From: an uncultured Cellvibrionales bacterium
GTDB taxonomy: Bacteria; Pseudomonadota; Gammaproteobacteria; Pseudomonadales; Dasaniaceae
NCBI GenBank assembly: GCA_913019905.1
Contig: CAJVZD010000018.1
Coordinates: 42,354 to 106,353, forward strand
Direction of reading: 5' to 3'
Length of the DNA stretch: 64,000 bases
How positions within the stretch are numbered: position 1 is the first letter of the stretch; every line of letters starts with the position of its first letter. Positions 8,339 through 18,492 of this stretch are shown here, piece by piece. The translations under genes were made by a program, and so were the position numbers. The notes under the pieces are model-generated. The model had not been told where the DNA came from. It did not search any database and saw only the letters and a program-made list of their open reading frames with translations.

Positions 8339-10459
8339 CTATGCCTGTGGAACGTACCAGATCGGTGATGACCAGGCTCGCTCTTGAATAGTTTGCGGTA
8401 AATCTGGGCGCGGCGCCACCCCGGCTTTTATTGCATCCCATGTCGACCAACGACAGGTAGGATTTTCGAGTACGCGCACGTAGTAAAAAGCTCTGACCTC
8501 GGGGTTAAAATCGGGATCTTTCCAAACGGTTTTCAATTCCGCAGCGCCCACGTCATCAGTCACAGAACAATTAGATACATTTACTTTGGCACCATTATCA
8601 GGACAGCGATGACTAAGCGGGTCTACCGCGGCACCATCGGAACAGGCCACATCATACACTTTTTCATTATGCTCGCCATCGACGGTCCAACCCTTGATTA
8701 CCTGCAGTCGCTGCAGCGCGACCGACCGGGTATCACGCACAGCCCAGGCAATGAAACTCGGTGCATCCCCCTTACTTCCCAATAGATCAGATCCCATGGA
8801 AACCCCATCCGCGTAAGCGCGAGCAACCACATCGGCATCGTCTAACATGGACTGTTCAAAACCATAACCACCGAAAAAGCGCACTTTCATGCGTGGACCA
8901 GAGGTGGCAAAGGTTTCTTTGCGCCGAAAAGCATCATAGATGGCGGCTCGCGTATTTTCTTCAGCCCAAACAGCCGCGATACCCGAAGCACCAAAAGTTT
9001 CGTAGGCACCGGTCGCATAAGACCGACCGTCCACATCTTTGATATTTAGCCGGCCTGTTTTCTCTACGATAGCCTTAGTTTCTCGAGCCAACGGAACAGA
9101 CCCTCTCAATGAACTTGTTGCATCCAGTAGTCCAACCTTAGCGAAGTAATTCGACTCATCTTCGGAAATCGCTCCGGTGTGAGTATCCGACGAACCGATA
9201 AAACCAAATTTGTAGGGGTTCGAAATACCTTTGTCTTCGAACGCCAAGCCATTAAGAAGCGCTTCGCGAGCGTAGGAGCCCTTGGGATCACTGGCTAACG
9301 TCGTCGCGACACGGTACGGCATGATTTCAAAACCGGCCCATTCATCACTATCAGACAATACTGGGTGAGTTTCAGAGGTGCCTTTTACCTGCGTAATTTC
9401 AATTAACGGCTCGTTCCTAATTCGTTGATCAGCATAATTGTCATCCATCGGATTCTCTGCCCAGTCGACCAGCTTAAACATTTGCCCATTGGAGCCATTC
9501 GGGTTGTGAGGTATGGCAAGCGTTTCTATACCTTTGTCACGCAGTCCGTCCATCCAATCCCAGAGACCTTCCGGATTAGTGCTGTTAAAACGCGAAAACG
9601 GTAATACCGGTAGCCTGTCGGCACCGCGAAAAATGACATTCCTGTGCAGGTTGCCACGATCCGCTGAAGACGAGGTGTATTCGTAGGCTACGAAGGTGGT
9701 GAATTCACCCGGTTTATTAAATTGTTCCGCCGCTTTTATAGTGTCAGACCAGGCATTCTTCATAACACCATTGACTAAATTGCTGTCAATTCTGCCGTCG
9801 TCAATACCAAATAATGTTTCGACCAAAAATGACGAAAAAGCCTTACCTCTTGTCGGCAAGCTGGCCATATTGAGGTTTTCAGGCGCATTCAAATTATGTA
9901 GGTATTTGAGATAGGGTAACTTGGAAAATTCGGTAGATGTATCTGCCGCCTCTTTAACGAGACCCAGAAACATTGCATGATCGGTCACAGCATAAAAATC
10001 CAGCGGCTCACGCAACTGAACATCAAAACCGCCGGGGTGTTTTATCGCCTCCCCCTTCGCGTATCGGTACGCATCATAGGGCGTAGCCATTGTACCAAAT
10101 GCAAAGGCATCGAAAGAATACGTCGTATGCACATGTAAATCGCCAAAATAAGCGTTCCGTTCAGCATTTTGTTCCGGGTGTGCAACAACGATATCGGCTG
10201 GCAATGGCAGTTGAATACCACCAAAGCGCAGTGCTGCTTTGCCCGCGCGAGAATTAGGGTCTGTGATTTCTCCCGCCGTAATAATGTCGGGAACTCCTGA
10301 ATCTGACTCGCCCGGGCTATGACTTTCGACAACGGCAGTTTCGACAACAGCAGTTTTGTCAACGGTCGGTGCCTTAACAGGTACGCTGTCATCAGAACAA
10401 GCGACAACTCCACCTAATAGCGCTCCAGTTATGAGTAATTGAGTAAAGGGAATAGACAC
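8339..10459 (-). CDS. DUF3604 family lipoprotein
   Basis: 706 residues. The N-terminus has a hydrophobic stretch and lipobox GVVAC (Cys21), so it is probably a lipoprotein exported to the envelope. The body matches DUF3604: YFGDLHVHTTYSFDA near residue 105, AIPHNPNGSNGQ mid-protein, GFIGSSDTHTGA later, and a C-terminus ending RAWSSPIWYVP. The HxH in GDLHVHT and the later His-containing motifs recall the metal-binding PHP phosphoesterase fold, suggesting a metal-dependent hydrolase; this is inference, the family being uncharacterised as far as I know. AAGGAG lies 7 bases before the GTG start. Confidence 0.88.
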   Translation of the reverse strand: MSIPFTQLLITGALLGGVVACSDDSVPVKAPTVDKTAVVETAVVESHSPGESDSGVPDIITAGEITDPNSRAGKAALRFGGIQLPLPADIVVAHPEQNAERNAYFGDLHVHTTYSFDAFAFGTMATPYDAYRYAKGEAIKHPGGFDVQLREPLDFYAVTDHAMFLGLVKEAADTSTEFSKLPYLKYLHNLNAPENLNMASLPTRGKAFSSFLVETLFGIDDGRIDSNLVNGVMKNAWSDTIKAAEQFNKPGEFTTFVAYEYTSSSADRGNLHRNVIFRGADRLPVLPFSRFNSTNPEGLWDWMDGLRDKGIETLAIPHNPNGSNGQMFKLVDWAENPMDDNYADQRIRNEPLIEITQVKGTSETHPVLSDSDEWAGFEIMPYRVATTLASDPKGSYAREALLNGLAFEDKGISNPYKFGFIGSSDTHTGAISEDESNYFAKVGLLDATSSLRGSVPLARETKAIVEKTGRLNIKDVDGRSYATGAYETFGASGIAAVWAEENTRAAIYDAFRRKETFATSGPRMKVRFFGGYGFEQSMLDDADVVARAYADGVSMGSDLLGSKGDAPSFIAWAVRDTRSVALQRLQVIKGWTVDGEHNEKVYDVACSDGAAVDPLSHRCPDNGAKVNVSNCSVTDDVGAAELKTVWKDPDFNPEVRAFYYVRVLENPTCRWSTWDAIKAGVAPRPDLPQTIQERAWSSPIWYVPQA

Positions 10460-10707
10460 GACAGCACTCCTTTTTATGATTATTAATTTGCAAGCATTTT
10501 AACGCGCTTTCGGTGATGGTCGCCAGCAGCTTCAGCCAATAACGTGTTTAGGGAACTTAAATTGGAGACAAATAGGGGAAAATTGCCAAAAATACTGTTT
10601 TTCCTACTTAGTTTCAGTGAATCATTCCTTTTTAAAGCCTGCTTATGGAAAGCTGATATCGGAAGTGCGGATTTACGCGTATAATACCCGTCTATTTTAG
10701 TCGGATA

Positions 10708-12978
10708 ATGATACCTTCGATAATGAGTTCATCAAATACGCGCGCCACCGAGTTATTTTCTTACCGTAAATATTGGGCCGAATGCTTCGGACCTGCGCCA
10801 TTTTTACCTATGTCACGCCGCGAAATGGATGAGCTCGGCTGGGATAGTTGCGACATAATTATCGTCACCGGCGATGCCTATGTAGACCACCCCAGTTTTG
10901 GCATGGCAGTCATCGGCAGAGTATTAGAAGCTCAGGGGTTCCGAGTCGGAATTATCTCTCAGCCCGACTGGACATCTAAAGACGCTTTTCAAACATTGGG
11001 AAGGCCTAACCTCTTTTATGGTGTCGCTGCCGGCAATATGGACTCGATGATTAATCGCTATACGGCGGACAGAAAACTACGACACGACGACGCCTACACC
11101 CCCAATGACTTAGGCGGAAAACGGCCTGATCGAGCAGTGGTTGTCTATTCCCAACGCTGTAAGGAAGCTTATAAAGGTGTGCCCGTTATCGCCGGTTCCA
11201 TCGAGGCAAGCTTGCGGCGAATTGCACATTATGATTACTGGAGCGATAAAGTCCGCCGCTCTGTGTTAATGGATTCCAAAGCCGACATATTAGTGTACGG
11301 AAACGCCGAACGAGCCATAGTTGACATTGCTCATCGAATCGCGAGCGGCGAAGATGCACGTCAGATTAGAGACTTAAGAGGCACCGCCTTCGTACGCGAT
11401 CGCGTACCCGATGGTTGGACCGTCATCGATTCCAGTAACATCGACAAAGTCGGCCCGGTCGATAAAATCATCGATCCTTACCAATACATAGACGCCAGCG
11501 ATGACAACACAAAAACCAACTGCGCAGAACAAGCCGCTGATAAAGCTGATCTGGAGGACAAAGCTCAGGTTATACGCATTCTCGATCCGCTCAGCGCACG
11601 TAAAGAGAAGTTAGAAAAATCCACAACAGTTATACGACTTCCCTCTTATGAGAAAGTAAAAAAAGACCCTGTACTTTATGCGCATGCCTCGCGAGTTTTG
11701 CATCTCGAAACCAACCCAGGTAATGCCCGCGCATTAATTCAGCAACATGGCGAACGGGAAGTCTGGATCAATCCTCCACCCGTTCCACTAGAAACCGACG
11801 AGTTGGATAACGTCTTCGAATTACCATACCAGCGCATACCGCACCCCGCTTATGGCGATGCCAAAATACCCGCCTACGAAATGATTCGTAATTCGATCAA
11901 TATCATGCGCGGTTGTTTTGGCGGTTGTACTTTTTGTTCCATTACGGAACATGAAGGACGAATCATTCAAAGCCGCTCAAAAGATTCGATTATTCGTGAA
12001 GTCGAAGCAATTCGCGATAAAAACCCCGAATTTACCGGCACAATATCTGACCTCGGTGGCCCCACGGCGAATATGTGGCGCTTGAACTGTAAAAGTAAAC
12101 AGATTGAAGAAAACTGTCGTCGCTTATCCTGCGTCTACCCGAGTATCTGTAAAAACCTGGATACCGATCAGACGCCTCTGATCGAATTATACAGGGAAGC
12201 ACGTGAGCTTCCCGGTGTGAAACGGGTATTAATCGCCTCGGGCCTGCGGTACGACCTCGCAGTAGAAACGCCGGAATATGTCAAAGAATTAGTGACTCAT
12301 CATGTGGGCGGATATTTAAAAATTGCTCCGGAACATACCGAAGAGGGCCCACTCTCCAAAATGATGAAGCCCGGTATAGGGACCTATGACCGTTTCAAGA
12401 AAATGTTCGAAAAGTATTCTCTCGAAGCGGGTAAGAAACAATACCTAATCCCCTATTTTATTGCCGCTCACCCCGGTACATCAGACAACGACATGCTTAG
12501 TCTTGCATTGTGGCTAAAAGGAAATGGGTTCCGTGCCGATCAGGTTCAGGCTTTTTATCCATCGCCCATGGCAAGTGCGACAGCCATGTACTATTCCGGT
12601 CGAAATACCTTACAAAAAGTCCAGCGCGGCGGCGAAATTGTCCGCACAGCCAAGGGCCTAAAACAACGCCGATTACACAAAGCATTTTTGCGATATCACG
12701 ATGCCGATAACTGGCCGATGATTCGTGAGGCGCTTAAATCTATGGGGAAATCACATTTAATAGGGCCGGGGAAAAAGCATCTTATTCCGGCACGCCAGCC
12801 TCATACCTGGAGACCACCGGCAGGCCAGAAAATGCTGAGCCAACACACAGGTCTTCCTCCTCGGTCCGACGGTAGTCGAGTTGCCAGAAGCACAGATGGC
12901 AAGAAAAAGACCTTTTCAGCAGGGGGGAAATTCGGGAAAAAGTCGTCGCGCGCAGCTAAAACGCGACGGGGCCGTTAG
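10708..12978 (+). CDS. ygiQ: YgiQ-family radical SAM protein
   Basis: 756 residues, matching YgiQ/UPF0313. The N-terminal part includes [18 protein letters not shown] and [13 protein letters not shown], nearly identical to the E. coli protein. The radical-SAM cluster motif is CFGGCTFC (C-x3-C-x2-C) near residue 405. The C-terminus is Lys/Arg/Ser-rich and probably disordered. The family binds a 4Fe-4S cluster and SAM; its substrate is not known to me. Two in-frame ATGs lie close together (10708 and 10723, the second giving MSSSNTR); the second aligns better with E. coli YgiQ. It converges on rhlE with an 18-bp gap. Confidence 0.93.
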   Translation: MIPSIMSSSNTRATELFSYRKYWAECFGPAPFLPMSRREMDELGWDSCDIIIVTGDAYVDHPSFGMAVIGRVLEAQGFRVGIISQPDWTSKDAFQTLGRPNLFYGVAAGNMDSMINRYTADRKLRHDDAYTPNDLGGKRPDRAVVVYSQRCKEAYKGVPVIAGSIEASLRRIAHYDYWSDKVRRSVLMDSKADILVYGNAERAIVDIAHRIASGEDARQIRDLRGTAFVRDRVPDGWTVIDSSNIDKVGPVDKIIDPYQYIDASDDNTKTNCAEQAADKADLEDKAQVIRILDPLSARKEKLEKSTTVIRLPSYEKVKKDPVLYAHASRVLHLETNPGNARALIQQHGEREVWINPPPVPLETDELDNVFELPYQRIPHPAYGDAKIPAYEMIRNSINIMRGCFGGCTFCSITEHEGRIIQSRSKDSIIREVEAIRDKNPEFTGTISDLGGPTANMWRLNCKSKQIEENCRRLSCVYPSICKNLDTDQTPLIELYREARELPGVKRVLIASGLRYDLAVETPEYVKELVTHHVGGYLKIAPEHTEEGPLSKMMKPGIGTYDRFKKMFEKYSLEAGKKQYLIPYFIAAHPGTSDNDMLSLALWLKGNGFRADQVQAFYPSPMASATAMYYSGRNTLQKVQRGGEIVRTAKGLKQRRLHKAFLRYHDADNWPMIREALKSMGKSHLIGPGKKHLIPARQPHTWRPPAGQKMLSQHTGLPPRSDGSRVARSTDGKKKTFSAGGKFGKKSSRAAKTRRGR

Positions 12979-12996
12979 CAACAATACTGGGGCGGT

Positions 12997-14262
12997 CTAT
13001 CGACTTCTGGCAGGCCTATGGCCTCTTGCATTCTCTCCGGAACGCTGTCCATCACGATGACCCACCTTGGGTTTTTTCGGCCTTTTATCTCCAACAGGGC
13101 GCTTATCCAATCGAGAAGGTGGTAGATTGTTGGTCGGTTCCATGCCCTCAACAAACTTTCGGTTGATTACTTGCTGAATCAGGCGCTCTATAGCAAAAAG
13201 CAACTTCACTTCGTCCGCACTCACCAAGGATATTGCCTGGCCCGTTGCCCCCGCCCTTCCCGTTCGCCCGATGCGGTGAACATAATCTTCGGGGACATTG
13301 GGTAAATCGAAATTAACCACTTGAGGTAACTGGTCTATATCCAAACCTCGTGCCGCGATATCTGTGGCGACAAGTACCTGGGTTGAACCATTCTTAAACT
13401 CGGCCAAGGCCTTTGTTCGAGCGCCCTGGCTCTTATTTCCATGAATTGCAGCCGCCTTGATACCTTTGCCTTCCAAATGCCGGGTTAAACGATTTGCACC
13501 GTGTTTTGTCCGACTAAAAACAAGTACCTGCGCCCAATTATTTTCTTGTATCAATTGCGTCAGCACTCTCGATTTTGCATTTTTGTCCACCGGACAGATC
13601 CATTGCTCAACGGTTTCCACTGTGGTATTACGAGGACTAACAGATATTTCAACCGGGTTGTTCACCAACCCTTTTGCCAATTTGCGGATATCGTCGGAAA
13701 AGGTCGCAGAAAACATCAAGTTTTGGCGATTCTTGGGTAGTAACGCCAAGATTTTTCGAATATCGCGAATAAAACCCATATCTAACATTCGATCGGCTTC
13801 ATCTAACACAAGGATTTCTAGCTGTTTGAATTTAACAGCATTTTGGTTGCATAAATCCAACAACCTGCCCGGAGTCGCTACCAGCACATCGACTCCTTTG
13901 CGAAGGGCTATCATCTGAGGGTTAATTTTAACCCCGCCAAATACCACGCTGGATCGGATCGGCAGATTTTTCCCGTAGGTTGCGACACTTTCGCCCACTT
14001 GTGCCGCTAATTCGCGAGTCGGAGTTAATACCAACGCACGAACTTGATTCGCCTGCGCTCGCTCTCCCCTGGACAACAGTTCCAATATGGGCAGGGTAAA
14101 ACCTGCCGTCTTGCCAGTACCCGTTTGAGCCGCTGCCATGACGTCCTGTCCCTCCAGCACCGCTGGAATAGCTTGAGCCTGAATTGGCGACGGGGTTTCA
14201 TAGCCTTTTTCGGCCACGGCTTCAAGAATAGCGGGGGATAAGCCCAAAGAATCAAAGCTCAT
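12997..14262 (-). CDS. rhlE: DEAD-box ATP-dependent RNA helicase, RhlE type
   Basis: 421 residues with both RecA-like helicase domains. Visible motifs: Q motif (GYETPSPIQ), motif [23 protein letters not shown] at motif II ([13 protein letters not shown]), SAT, and in the second domain [10 protein letters not shown] and [10 protein letters not shown]. The tail after residue 375 is basic and low in complexity ([15 protein letters not shown]), typical of RhlE. It unwinds short RNA duplexes in ribosome assembly or mRNA decay. GAGAAG lies just upstream of the ATG. The specific subtype (RhlE rather than SrmB or DbpA) is inferred from motifs and length. Confidence 0.9.
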   Translation of the reverse strand: MSFDSLGLSPAILEAVAEKGYETPSPIQAQAIPAVLEGQDVMAAAQTGTGKTAGFTLPILELLSRGERAQANQVRALVLTPTRELAAQVGESVATYGKNLPIRSSVVFGGVKINPQMIALRKGVDVLVATPGRLLDLCNQNAVKFKQLEILVLDEADRMLDMGFIRDIRKILALLPKNRQNLMFSATFSDDIRKLAKGLVNNPVEISVSPRNTTVETVEQWICPVDKNAKSRVLTQLIQENNWAQVLVFSRTKHGANRLTRHLEGKGIKAAAIHGNKSQGARTKALAEFKNGSTQVLVATDIAARGLDIDQLPQVVNFDLPNVPEDYVHRIGRTGRAGATGQAISLVSADEVKLLFAIERLIQQVINRKFVEGMEPTNNLPPSRLDKRPVGDKRPKKPKVGHRDGQRSGENARGHRPARSR

Positions 14263-14460
14263 AAAGTCTTCTCTAATCGTTTCTTTAAAAAATGAAATGG
14301 GTCGTGAAATTGATCGACCACTTTGCGGGCGTGCAGCATACAGGATCTAGGTGCTTAGAGCTATGTTATGGGCGGTAGAAGTTATAGGAACGTCGTACCG
14401 GTATAAGCTAAGCCTCCTCTATTAGGACTAGTAGGACGCAGGACGTACTGATCGACTAAC

Positions 14461-14486
14461 ATCGGTATCCGGCCTCGAATACCGAT
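14461..14486 (-). other. Stem-loop downstream of rlmKL
   Basis: ATCGGTAT at 14461-14468 and its exact complement ATACCGAT at 14479-14486 form an 8-bp stem with a 10-nt loop, about 35 nt after the rlmKL stop. There is no T-run after it, so it is a weak terminator candidate or a 3'-end stabilising hairpin. Confidence 0.4.
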
Positions 14487-14521
14487 AAATCGCAAATGAA
14501 CTATTCCGACACCAACACGCG

Positions 14522-16696
14522 TTAACCGTGCGTGATAAACCAACATTGATGTAACTTTTTAGACCGCTGAAAGTCTTTATCAAAAGACCAGTCTGTTTTG
14601 TTTTCTATTGTATACGCGTCTAAGGCCTCATCATCTAACACGAAACGTCGTTGATTATTAGAAAAGATGAGCTGTCCGTCTCTCGTTAATAACTTCATTG
14701 CGTCGTTAATCAGCTCTACATGATCGCGCTGAATATCCAATACGCCTTCCATTTTTTTGGAATTCGAAAAAGTAGGCGGGTCAAGCAAAATCAAGTCATA
14801 TTTTTGATCTGTTTCTTTCAACCATTCCCGTACATCAGCCTGTACTAAGCGATTACTGGTTTCGCTTAAACCATTGAGGGCGATATTCTTCTTTGCCCAG
14901 TCCAAATAGGTTGTAGACAAATCGACGCTGTCGGTAAAGGTAGCGCCACCGAGCGCTGCATGGACACTGGCGGTAGCTGTATAGCAAAACAGATTCAAAA
15001 AACGTTGGCCTTTAGCCGCCTCTGCAATATGCTCCCTGACCGGGCGATGATCCAAGAATAACCCTGTATCAAGATAATCCTTAATATTGACTAAGAAGGT
15101 TGCCTGCCCTTCCTTAACTTCAAAAAATTCCCCGCTATCCTGTTGTTTACGATATTGGCTAGTTCCTTTTTGACGGTTTCGTTGCTTAAGAACAATATTT
15201 TTGTTTGGCACCCCTAAGGCCACGGGAAGTGCGGCCAACACTTCATTGAGCCGCGATTCAGCTGCCGCTGGATCGATTTTCGCGGGCGGCGCATATTCCG
15301 CGACATATATCCAACCCTCATAGTAATCGACAGCGACCGAATACTCCGGCATATCGGCGTCGTAAAGACGATAGCAGCCAACGTCATTTTTCTTGAGCCA
15401 CTTAGCCAGATTTTTTTTATTCTTTGTTATTCGATTCGCGAACATTCTCGCGCCTTCGCTCAAATCAGCAACCGTTTTTTTCTCAATTGGCGCGCCAACC
15501 TCACGACTACGATCGTGAATAAATGAAGCTTCGTCGATATCAAAATTAAGTAATTTACTGGGGATAGCACCGTTAAACAGCTGATATTGTTTATTGCTGC
15601 GCAACCCCATTTGCTTACCCAAATCTGCATTTCCTGTAAAGACCGCGGCTTTCCAACCGACGAACTCGGTCTTTAAACGTTGCCCCAAATGACGATACAA
15701 ATGGATTAATGAAGACTCTTCTCCGAGCCGCTCACCATAAGGAGGGTTCGTGATAACTAAACCGCGGTCAATCTCCGCATGAGTCGGCTTAACAAACCGA
15801 GATAACTCCTTGCGCAGCACTCTGACATAGCCGTTAAGGCCAGCGCGGTCTATATTTTCGTCAGCATTTTCTATAGCACGCGGGTCGGCATCATAACCTC
15901 GAATTTCTGGCCATTGCCTATTCTTAGCCGCCTGCTCCAGCGCTTCAGCTTCTTCCACTAGCTGACTCCACCCGTTCGCATCGTGACCCAACCAGCTATC
16001 GAAACCCCATTGCTGCCGCATCAAGCCAGGTGCAATATTGCCAACCATTAACGCACCTTCAATTAGCAGCGTGGCGGAACCGCACATCGGGTCGAGCAAC
16101 GCTCCTCCTTGAGCCGCAATCCCGGGCCAATCGGCGCGCAACAAAATAGCTGCTGCGAGATTCTCTTTTAACGGTGCCCTGCCCCCGCTTAGGCGATAAG
16201 CTCTTTTATGTAAACTGTCTCCCGACAAATCGATACTCACGATAAGCCTGGATTTTGCCACGCGAATGTTGACTCGAATATCAGGATTATCTGTATCGAC
16301 GTTGGGTCGACGTTGGTATTTTTCAGTAAAATAATCAGCAATCCCGTCCTTGGCTTTCAATGCGCCAAAATGACTGTGATTAATATCCCGCAGAGACCCT
16401 GAGAAATCGATAGCGAAAGTTCCATCCACAGTCAGGTGCTGGTCCCAATCGACTGATTTCACCCCCTCATAGAGATCGTCGGCATTATGACAGTCCACAT
16501 TCGCTATCGGCATTAATATTCGATTGGCGAGCCGTGACCACAAACAAGTTCGGTATGCCATTAAGAGCGGTCCTTCAAAGAACACGCCGGCGACGGTTTC
16601 CTTTACTTTTTCCGCTCCTAAGCCATTTAATTCATCCAACAACAAGGATTCCAACCCTTTAGGACAGGTTGCGAAATACGTATTTAATTCTGACAT
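14522..16696 (-). CDS. rlmKL: Bifunctional 23S rRNA methyltransferase RlmKL
   Basis: 724 residues from the preferred ATG. The N-terminal half is RlmL (THUMP domain and methyltransferase making m2G2445): catalytic motif NPPYGERLG, and DPMCGSATLLIE for SAM binding. The C-terminal half is RlmK (m7G2069): LNLFCYTATASVHAALGG and LDPPTFSNSKKMEG. The frame extends 5 codons further to a GTG at 16711, but MSELNTYFATCPKGLESLL aligns with the start of the E. coli protein, so ATG at 16696 is chosen; neither has a clear Shine-Dalgarno. Divergent from rmf, as in Pseudomonas. Confidence 0.95.
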   Translation of the reverse strand: MSELNTYFATCPKGLESLLLDELNGLGAEKVKETVAGVFFEGPLLMAYRTCLWSRLANRILMPIANVDCHNADDLYEGVKSVDWDQHLTVDGTFAIDFSGSLRDINHSHFGALKAKDGIADYFTEKYQRRPNVDTDNPDIRVNIRVAKSRLIVSIDLSGDSLHKRAYRLSGGRAPLKENLAAAILLRADWPGIAAQGGALLDPMCGSATLLIEGALMVGNIAPGLMRQQWGFDSWLGHDANGWSQLVEEAEALEQAAKNRQWPEIRGYDADPRAIENADENIDRAGLNGYVRVLRKELSRFVKPTHAEIDRGLVITNPPYGERLGEESSLIHLYRHLGQRLKTEFVGWKAAVFTGNADLGKQMGLRSNKQYQLFNGAIPSKLLNFDIDEASFIHDRSREVGAPIEKKTVADLSEGARMFANRITKNKKNLAKWLKKNDVGCYRLYDADMPEYSVAVDYYEGWIYVAEYAPPAKIDPAAAESRLNEVLAALPVALGVPNKNIVLKQRNRQKGTSQYRKQQDSGEFFEVKEGQATFLVNIKDYLDTGLFLDHRPVREHIAEAAKGQRFLNLFCYTATASVHAALGGATFTDSVDLSTTYLDWAKKNIALNGLSETSNRLVQADVREWLKETDQKYDLILLDPPTFSNSKKMEGVLDIQRDHVELINDAMKLLTRDGQLIFSNNQRRFVLDDEALDAYTIENKTDWSFDKDFQRSKKLHQCWFITHG

Positions 16697-17096
16697 CAGG
16701 AGATAACCCACTAAAAAAGGATGGTTGCGGCTCTAAAGCCTTAGACTATATAGTCATATAAACAGAAAATTTGTCCGCACGAAAGAATAGTTCAAAATTT
16801 AACCGCTCCAAGTTATTGTTTCTTAAGGCTATCTAAAAAAATCCCCGAATCTTTACAAAAACATGATAAAACTATGAAAATTTCTGGTCGACATCATTGA
16901 TGTCATTTGCTTAGATTAAGGTCTGACAAGAGCAACTGTATTCTACCATTAGCATGCTTTTACCTCTAACAATAACTGGCAAAGAAAGGAAACGAACTTA
17001 ACAACTGAATATCATCCCGAAGAAAGCAATCTGTGCACAATCCGCCAAACAGCATCGGCGGCTTGAAAGCGGACAAAAATCTATGAGGCTTTATTT
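16697..17096. promoter_or_regulatory. Divergent intergenic region rlmKL / rmf, 400 bp
   Basis: AT-rich spacer that must hold the promoters of both genes. No coding frame is convincing. Close to rmf, a GAGG motif sits about 8 bases before its ATG. I could not place a reliable -10/-35 pair. In relatives rmf is stationary-phase and ppGpp controlled, so elements for that would be expected here. Confidence 0.4.
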
Positions 17097-17300
17097 ATGA
17101 GAACACAAAAACGTGATTTATCGGAACGAGCGTTTCAAAAAGGTTACCGAGCAGGAATTAGCGGACGAAACAAAGAAAATTGCCCCCACGATGAGGGAGA
17201 AATTCGCCAACAGTGGCTTACGGGCTGGCGAGTCGGTCGAACAGATAATTGGGATGGCTATACCGGTGTTTCAGGTATCCACCGTATGGAACTCCACTAA
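17097..17300 (+). CDS. rmf: Ribosome modulation factor RMF
   Basis: 67 residues. RMF drives 70S ribosomes into inactive 100S dimers in stationary phase. The core RTQKRDLSERAFQKGYRAGISG, then NKENCP and QQWLTGWRVGR, matches RMF. The tail DNWDGYTGVSGIHRM extends beyond the 55-residue E. coli protein and is the form seen in Pseudomonas. It sits divergent from rlmKL and is followed by a strong terminator. In relatives it is flanked directly by pyrD; here a PEP-CTERM gene lies between. Confidence 0.95.
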   Translation: MRTQKRDLSERAFQKGYRAGISGRNKENCPHDEGEIRQQWLTGWRVGRTDNWDGYTGVSGIHRMELH

Positions 17301-17329
17301 ACAATAGAAATTCTCTAAATCGCAATATT

Positions 17330-17361
17330 AAAGGCCCAATAAGGGGCCTTTTTTGTTTTTA
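17330..17361 (+). terminator. Rho-independent terminator of rmf
   Basis: AAGGCCC at 17331-17337 pairs with GGGCCTT at 17344-17350 around a 6-nt loop and is followed by an interrupted T-run (six T, G, five T). It lies 30 bp after the rmf stop. Confidence 0.9.
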
Positions 17362-17754
17362 AAAAACGACAATCAACAGAACGCCCTTTGTCAGAGAACA
17401 ACGACATAGAGCGCGACCACAAAATTTCATATCTTTAAGCTCCGACCCATTCGCCTCGATCTTGTCATTACCTCCCAATAAACGCTTACTGTGTCTTTTC
17501 CGAACCTATTTCCTGTCCTGAAAGAAAGATATCGCTTCAGAATCAACCCATTTCGGAAATGTGGGGACCTTCTTACTACATCCGGGAAATTTTAAACGTA
17601 TATATCGCTTTATTAACGGCACCGGCTTCATTCAATTTCAAGAAGTCACGGATCGCAGTCGATCAAAACTTGACCGCATTCTATTCTTTGTTATAGTCCC
17701 TTGTGACTGAAATCATCAGTTAATGGAATGACAACAATCATAAGGATTATGATC
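17362..17754. other. Intergenic region between rmf terminator and PEP-CTERM gene
   Basis: About 390 bp without a credible gene. It should contain the promoter of the PEP-CTERM gene; an AAGGA ribosome-binding site is at 17742-17746. No repeat or hairpin stands out. Confidence 0.45.
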
Positions 17755-18486
17755 ATGAAAACTATTTACTTAGCAATCCCACCTATTTGTAAACTTCTCA
17801 CCCAATTAAGCTGTATCTACTGCTTTTTTGTAGCCTCAGCTTCAGCAACCCCCATCGCAGGAGATTTGATAATAAGCGAAGTGTTGGCAAACCCCTCCGC
17901 AGTCAGCGATACCCATGGAGAATGGTTTGAAATATTCAATACCTCCGAAAATGGTATTGACCTATCCGGAGTCATTATCCGGGATGAAGGTCCCAACCAA
18001 CATACCGTGAGTTCCGCCAGCCCTCTATTTATAGAAGCTCAGGAATATTTCGTTTTTGGCCGCAATGGCAATTCCACTGATAATGGCAACTACAACGCCG
18101 ATTACGTGTACAGTAACTTCACCTTAGGTAATACTTCCGACGAAATTATTTTAGAGCTGGATGGCATTATCATTGCAAGCCTGTTCTATAACGATAACGC
18201 TTTGTTTGGATCAAACGGAAACAGCGCAGAGTTTAATGGTGTGGAATTCCGATTGACCAGTTTTGATTGGGTGTTTGGCGATGGAGATGTCGGCACACCG
18301 GGAACAGCGGGAAGCGTTCCACTGGCGATTCAATACGATGATGACGATAATGGTGAAGTAAACTCCTCCGTTAACGTGCCCGAACCCGCCACCCTTTGGC
18401 TTTTTTGTGTAGGGCTAACCGGACTCATTTCTGCAAGGAGAATAAACGACAAACTCGGTTTACCGACTTCAGACTACGACTCTTGA
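17755..18486 (+). CDS. PEP-CTERM protein with lamin-tail domain
   Basis: 243 residues from the ATG with AAGGA 8 nt upstream; two earlier in-frame ATGs (17728, 17749) lack usable spacing. A hydrophobic N-terminus ending ASASA suggests a signal peptide. Residues from LIISEVLANP through EWFEIFNTSENGIDLSG to the FTLGNTSDEIIL segment form a lamin-tail (LTD) domain, a surface or adhesion module. The C-terminus has the sorting signal VPEPATLWLF, a hydrophobic helix and the basic ARRIN, recognised by exosortase in EPS-producing Gram-negatives. No exosortase is in this window. It ends 6 bp from pyrD, convergently. Confidence 0.85.
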   Translation: MKTIYLAIPPICKLLTQLSCIYCFFVASASATPIAGDLIISEVLANPSAVSDTHGEWFEIFNTSENGIDLSGVIIRDEGPNQHTVSSASPLFIEAQEYFVFGRNGNSTDNGNYNADYVYSNFTLGNTSDEIILELDGIIIASLFYNDNALFGSNGNSAEFNGVEFRLTSFDWVFGDGDVGTPGTAGSVPLAIQYDDDDNGEVNSSVNVPEPATLWLFCVGLTGLISARRINDKLGLPTSDYDS

Positions 18487-18492
18487 ACCATT

